This document shows positions 60,511-64,000 of a stretch of 64,000 nucleotides of DNA, piece after piece. Under the pieces are notes generated by a model. The model was not told the DNA's origin. It ran no database searches and saw only the letters and a program-made list of their open reading frames with translations. How positions within the stretch are numbered: position 1 is the first letter of the stretch; every line of letters begins with the position of its first letter. The DNA is from Membranipora membranacea (taxonomy: Eukaryota; Bryozoa; Gymnolaemata; Cheilostomatida; Membraniporidae). The stretch spans positions 13,521,001 through 13,585,000 of the forward strand of contig OU612066.1 of the NCBI GenBank assembly GCA_914767715.1. The letters run 5' to 3'. A program made the translations under genes and the position numbers.

Positions 60511-61934
60511 ATGCTTTTTTTTCGGCCAGATCAAAAAATAGATTTGCTTCTAATTAACCTCATAAGGAGGAGCAACTCCTGCTCATCTCGAATCTGCAGA
60601 CCGTTTGGCTCTGCGGCTTTTCGTTCTCCGCCAGCGTCCGTTTGAATTAGGGCCACTTTTGCTATAAAAAAAACATGCCAAACGGCAGCATCGAAAAATT
60701 AAATCTCTGTTGGATTCTTATCAAACTCCGACCAGTTCAAGCTCTTATTGCCCTCATTCAACACGCCGAATATTTGAATCCTCGGATTAACAGGGGGGTC
60801 ACAACGCTGACTTGAAAATCCAAAAATTATACCAAGGGAGGGTATCATGCTTTTTTTTCGGCCAGACCAAAAAATAGATTTGCTTCTAACTAACCTCATA
60901 AGGAGGAGCAACTCCTGCTCATCTCGAATCTGCAGATCGTTTGGCTCTGCGGCTTTTCGTTCTCCGTCAGCGTCCGTTTTAATTAGGGCCACTTTTGCTA
61001 TACAAAAACATGCCAAACGCCAGCATCGAAAAATTAACTCTCTGTTGGATTCTTATCTAACTCCGACCAGTTCAAGCTCTTATTGCCGTCATTCAACACG
61101 CCGAATATTAAAATCCTTGGATTAACAGGGGGGTCACAACGCTAACTTGAAAATCCAAAAATTATACCAAGGGAGGGTATCATGCTTTTTTTTCGGCCAG
61201 ATCAAAAAATAGATTTGCTTCTAACTTACCTCATAAGGAGGAGCAACTCCTGCTCATCTCGAATCTGCAGACCGTTTGGCTCTGTGGCTTTTCGTTCTCC
61301 GTCGGCAGTCGTTTTAATTAGGGCCACTTTTGCTATTAAAAAACATGCCAAACGGCAGCATCGAAAAATTAAATCTCTGTTGGATTCTTATCAAACTCCG
61401 ACCAGTTCAAGCTCTTATTGCCCTCATTCAACACGGCGAATATTGGAATCCTCGGATTAACAGGGGGGTCACAACGCTGACTTGAAAATCCAAAAATTAT
61501 ATCAAGGGAGGGTATCATGCTTTTTTTTCGTCCAGATCAAAAAATATCTTTGCTTCTAACTAACCTCATAAGGAGGAGCAACTCCTGCTCATCTCCAATC
61601 TGCAGACCGTTTGCCTCTGCGGCTTTTTGTTCTCCGTCAGCGTCCGTTTTAATTAGGGCCACTTTTGCTATAAAAAAACATGCAAAACGGCAGCATCGAA
61701 AAATTAAATCTCTGTTGGATTCTTATCAAACTCCGACCAGTTCAAGCTCTTATTGCCCTCATTCAACACGCCGAATATTGGAATCCTCGGATTAACAGGG
61801 GGGTCACAACGCTGACTTGAAAATCCAAAAATTATACCAATGGAGGGTATCATGCTTTTTTTTCGGCCGGATCAATAAATAGATTTGCTTTTAACTAACC
61901 TCAGAAGGAGGAGCAACTCCTGCTCATCTCGAAT
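60511..61934 (+). repeat. Patchwork of single monomers from further left
   Basis: 60511 is of the 57497 type (CTCCGCCAGCG, CGTTTGAATTAGG). 60847 matches 54820 at an offset of 6027 bp (CTGCAGATCG, GCCGTCATTC, AATATTAAAATCCTTGG). 61182 and 61517 match 56159 and 56494 at an offset of 5023 bp (TGTGGCTTTTCG, AAATATCTTTGC). 61852 begins like 51136 and 53144 (TTTTAACTAACCTCAGAAGG) and then becomes 56494-like. Confidence 0.78.
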
Positions 61935-64000
61935 ATGCAGACCGTTTGGCTCTGCGGCTTTTCGTTCTCCGTCAGCGTCCGTTTTAATTAGGGCCACTTT
62001 TGCTATAAAAATACATGCTAAACGGCAGCATCGAAAAATTAAATCTCTGTTGGATTCTTATCAAACTCCGACCAGTTCAAGCTCTTATTGTCCTCATTCA
62101 ACACGCCGAATATTTGAATCCTCGGATTAACAGGGGGGTCACAACGCTGACTTGAAAATCTAAATATTATACCAAGGGAGGGTATCATGCTTTTTTTCGG
62201 ACAGATCAAAAAATAGATTTGCTTCTAACTAACCTCATAAGGAGGAGCAACTCCTGCTCATCTCGAATCTGCAGACCGTTTGGCTCTGCGGCTTTTCGTT
62301 CTCCGTCGGCGTTCGTTTTAATTAGGGCCACTTTTGCTATAGAAAAACATGCCAAACGGCAGCATCGAAAAATTAAATCTCTGTGGGATTCTTATCAAAC
62401 TCCGACCAGTTCAAGCTCTTATTGCCCTCATTCAACACGGCGAATATTGGAATCCTCGGATTAACAGGGGGGTCACAACGCTGACTTGAAAATCCAAAAA
62501 TTATACCAATGGAGGGTATCATGCTTTTTTTTCGGCCGGATCAAAAAATAGATTTGCTTCTAACTAACTACAGAAGGAGGAGCAACTCCTGCTCATCTCG
62601 AATCTGCAGACCGTTTGGCTCTGCGGCTTTTCGTTCTCCGTCAGCGTCCGTTTTAATTAGGGCCACTTTTGCTATAAAAAAACATGCCAAACGGCAGCAT
62701 CGAAAAATTAAATCTCCGTTGGATTCTTATCAAACTCCGACCAGTTCAAGCTCTTATTGCCCTCATTCAACACGGCGAATATTGGAATCCTCGGATTAAC
62801 AGGGGGGTCACAACGCTGACTTGAAAATCAAAAAATTATACCAAGGGAGGGTATCATGCTTTTTTTTCGGCCAGATCAAAAAATAGATTTGCTTCTAACT
62901 AACCTCATAAGGAGGAGCAACTCCTGCTCATCTCGAATCTGCAGACCGTTTGGCTCTGCGGCTTTTCGTTCTCCGCCAGCGTCCGTTTGAATTAGGGCCA
63001 CTTTTGCTATAAAAAAAACATGCCAAACGGCAGCATCGAAAAATTAAATCTCTGTTGGATTCTTATCAAACTCCGACCAGTTCAAGCTCTTATTGCCCTC
63101 ATTCAACACGCCGAATATTTGAATCCTCGGATTAACAGGGGGGTCACAACGCTGACTTGAAAATCCAAAAATTATACCAAGGGAGGGTATCATGCTTTTC
63201 TTTCGGCCAGATCAAAAAATAGATTTGCTTCTAACTAACCTCATAAGGAGGAGCAACTCCTGCTCATCTCGAATCTGCAGACTGTTTGGCTCTGCGGCTT
63301 TTCGTTCTCCGTCAGCGTCCGTTTTAATTAGGGCCACTTTTGCTATACAAAAACATGCCAAACGGCAGCATCGAAAAATTAAATCTCTGTTGGATTCTTA
63401 TCAAACTCCGACCAGTTCAAGCTCTTATTGCCCTCATTCAACACGCTGAATATTAAAATCCTTGGATTAACAGGGGGGTCACAACGCTGACTTGAAAATC
63501 CAAAAATTATACCAAGGGAGGGTATCATGCTTTTTTTTCGGCCAGATCAAAAAATAGATTTGCTTCTAACTAACCTCATAAGGAGGAGCAACTCCTGCTC
63601 ATCTCGAATCTGCAGACTGTTTGGCTCTGCGGCTTTTCGTTCTCCGTCAGCGTCCGTTTTAATTAGGGCCACTTTTGCTATACAAAAACATGCCAAACGG
63701 CAGCATCGAAAAATTAAATCTCTGTTGGATTCTTATCAAACTCCGACCAGTTCAAGCTCTTATTGCCCTCATTCAACACGGCGAATATTGGAATCCTCGG
63801 ATTAACAGGGGGGTCACAACGCTGACTTGAAAATCCAAAAATTATACCAATGGAGGGTATCATGCTTTTTTTTCGGCCGGATCAAAAAATAGATTTGCTT
63901 CTAACTAACTACAGAAGGAGGAGCAACTCCTGCTCATCTCGAATCTGCAGACCGTTTGGCTCTGCGGCTTTTCGTTCTCCGTCAGCGTCCGTTTTAATTA
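61935..64000 (+). repeat. Copy of 56577-58641 running off the right edge (offset 5358-5359 bp)
   Basis: From GAATATGCAG in the 61852 monomer onward the order is that of 56494 (right half), 56828, 57162, 57497, 57833, 58168 and 58503; the copies start at 62187, 62521, 62856, 63192, 63527 and 63862. Shared rare variants are CTGTGGGATTC, ACTAACTACAGAAGG, CTCCGCCAGCG, CTTTTCTTTCGG and CACGCTGAATATTAAAATCC. The match continues to the last base of the window, so the full block is longer than can be seen. Confidence 0.85.

Larger units (their letters stand above)
1..64000 (+). repeat. 335-bp satellite DNA tandem array (about 191 monomers)
   Basis: The window is head-to-tail copies of one unit. The anchor TATCATGCTTTTTTTTCGG recurs every 333-339 bp (usually 334, 335 or 337) from 205 to 63862. 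Every copy has the same orientation; the plus strand is an arbitrary choice. I found no unique sequence, no inverted monomer and no inserted element. Monomers differ by scattered substitutions and by one-base changes in an A-run and a T-run, and many variants are shared by distant monomers, forming subfamilies. Arrays like this are known from centromeric and pericentromeric heterochromatin of eukaryotes; a centromeric role here is inference. The species is not identifiable from the sequence alone. Confidence 0.98.

Noticed and set aside
205-63805. Over 150 small plus-strand open frames beginning MLFFRPDQK or MLLTNL, as an array of small genes
   Set aside because: They are the same satellite monomer read in one frame. 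Copies are broken by indels and stops, the period is not a multiple of three, amino-acid changes are common, and no known domain is visible.
1-64000. CRISPR array
   Set aside because: The repeated unit is 335 bp and continuous. There are no short repeats separated by unique spacers, and no cas genes.
1-64000. Bacterial or phage origin, or a plasmid repeat
   Set aside because: No prokaryotic genes or operon structure are present in 64 kb, and a satellite array of this size with nested higher-order repeats is a eukaryotic feature.

Overview
The whole 64 kb window is one uninterrupted tandem array of a satellite DNA. The repeat unit is about 335 bp (43.0% G+C counted by hand on the monomer at 44452-44786). 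I count 191 monomer starts, all in the same orientation, from 205 to 63862, with a partial monomer at each end; (63862-205)/190 gives a mean of 335.0 bp. I see no protein-coding gene, tRNA, rRNA, transposon insertion, CRISPR array, inversion or unique sequence. Almost every monomer has a PstI site (CTGCAG), so a PstI digest should give a ladder of about 335 bp.

Organism: a multi-kilobase array of a 335 bp unit with nested higher-order repeats is typical of eukaryotic centromeric or pericentromeric heterochromatin. Nothing here fixes the species. One tentative clue is the minus-strand block TTTTTGG...TGACCCCCC, which from memory resembles part of the Drosophila 1.688/359-bp satellite family. 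I could not search, so this is a weak hypothesis.

Layout: 1-4560 is the least regular part, with a dimer repeat at 1209-2547. 4561-7569 is a three-monomer higher-order repeat. 5492-8840 and 8841-12189 are near-identical ten-monomer copies (3349 bp). 12190-15546 is a mosaic with a hybrid monomer at 14946. 15547-21249 and 21250-26951 are near-identical seventeen-monomer copies (about 5.7 kb) that contain a four-monomer repeat. 26952-31980 is mosaic. 31981-34327 and 34328-36674 are seven-monomer copies (2347 bp). 36675-40792 is mosaic. 40793-42134 and 42135-43475 are four-monomer copies. 43476-55383 is mosaic, with a dimer at 46456-47796. 55384-64000 contains overlapping partial copies at offsets of 3349, 5023, 5359 and 6027 bp, the last long copy running off the right edge.

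No genes work together here. The biology lies in how the array was built: repeated local amplification of blocks of 2, 3, 4, 7, 10 and 17 monomers, nested so that a relative order can be read. Three of the four clean junctions fall in one short segment of the monomer. Each monomer also holds several short inverted repeats, a TATA-like A-run and an open frame of 92 codons, which I judge not to be a gene.
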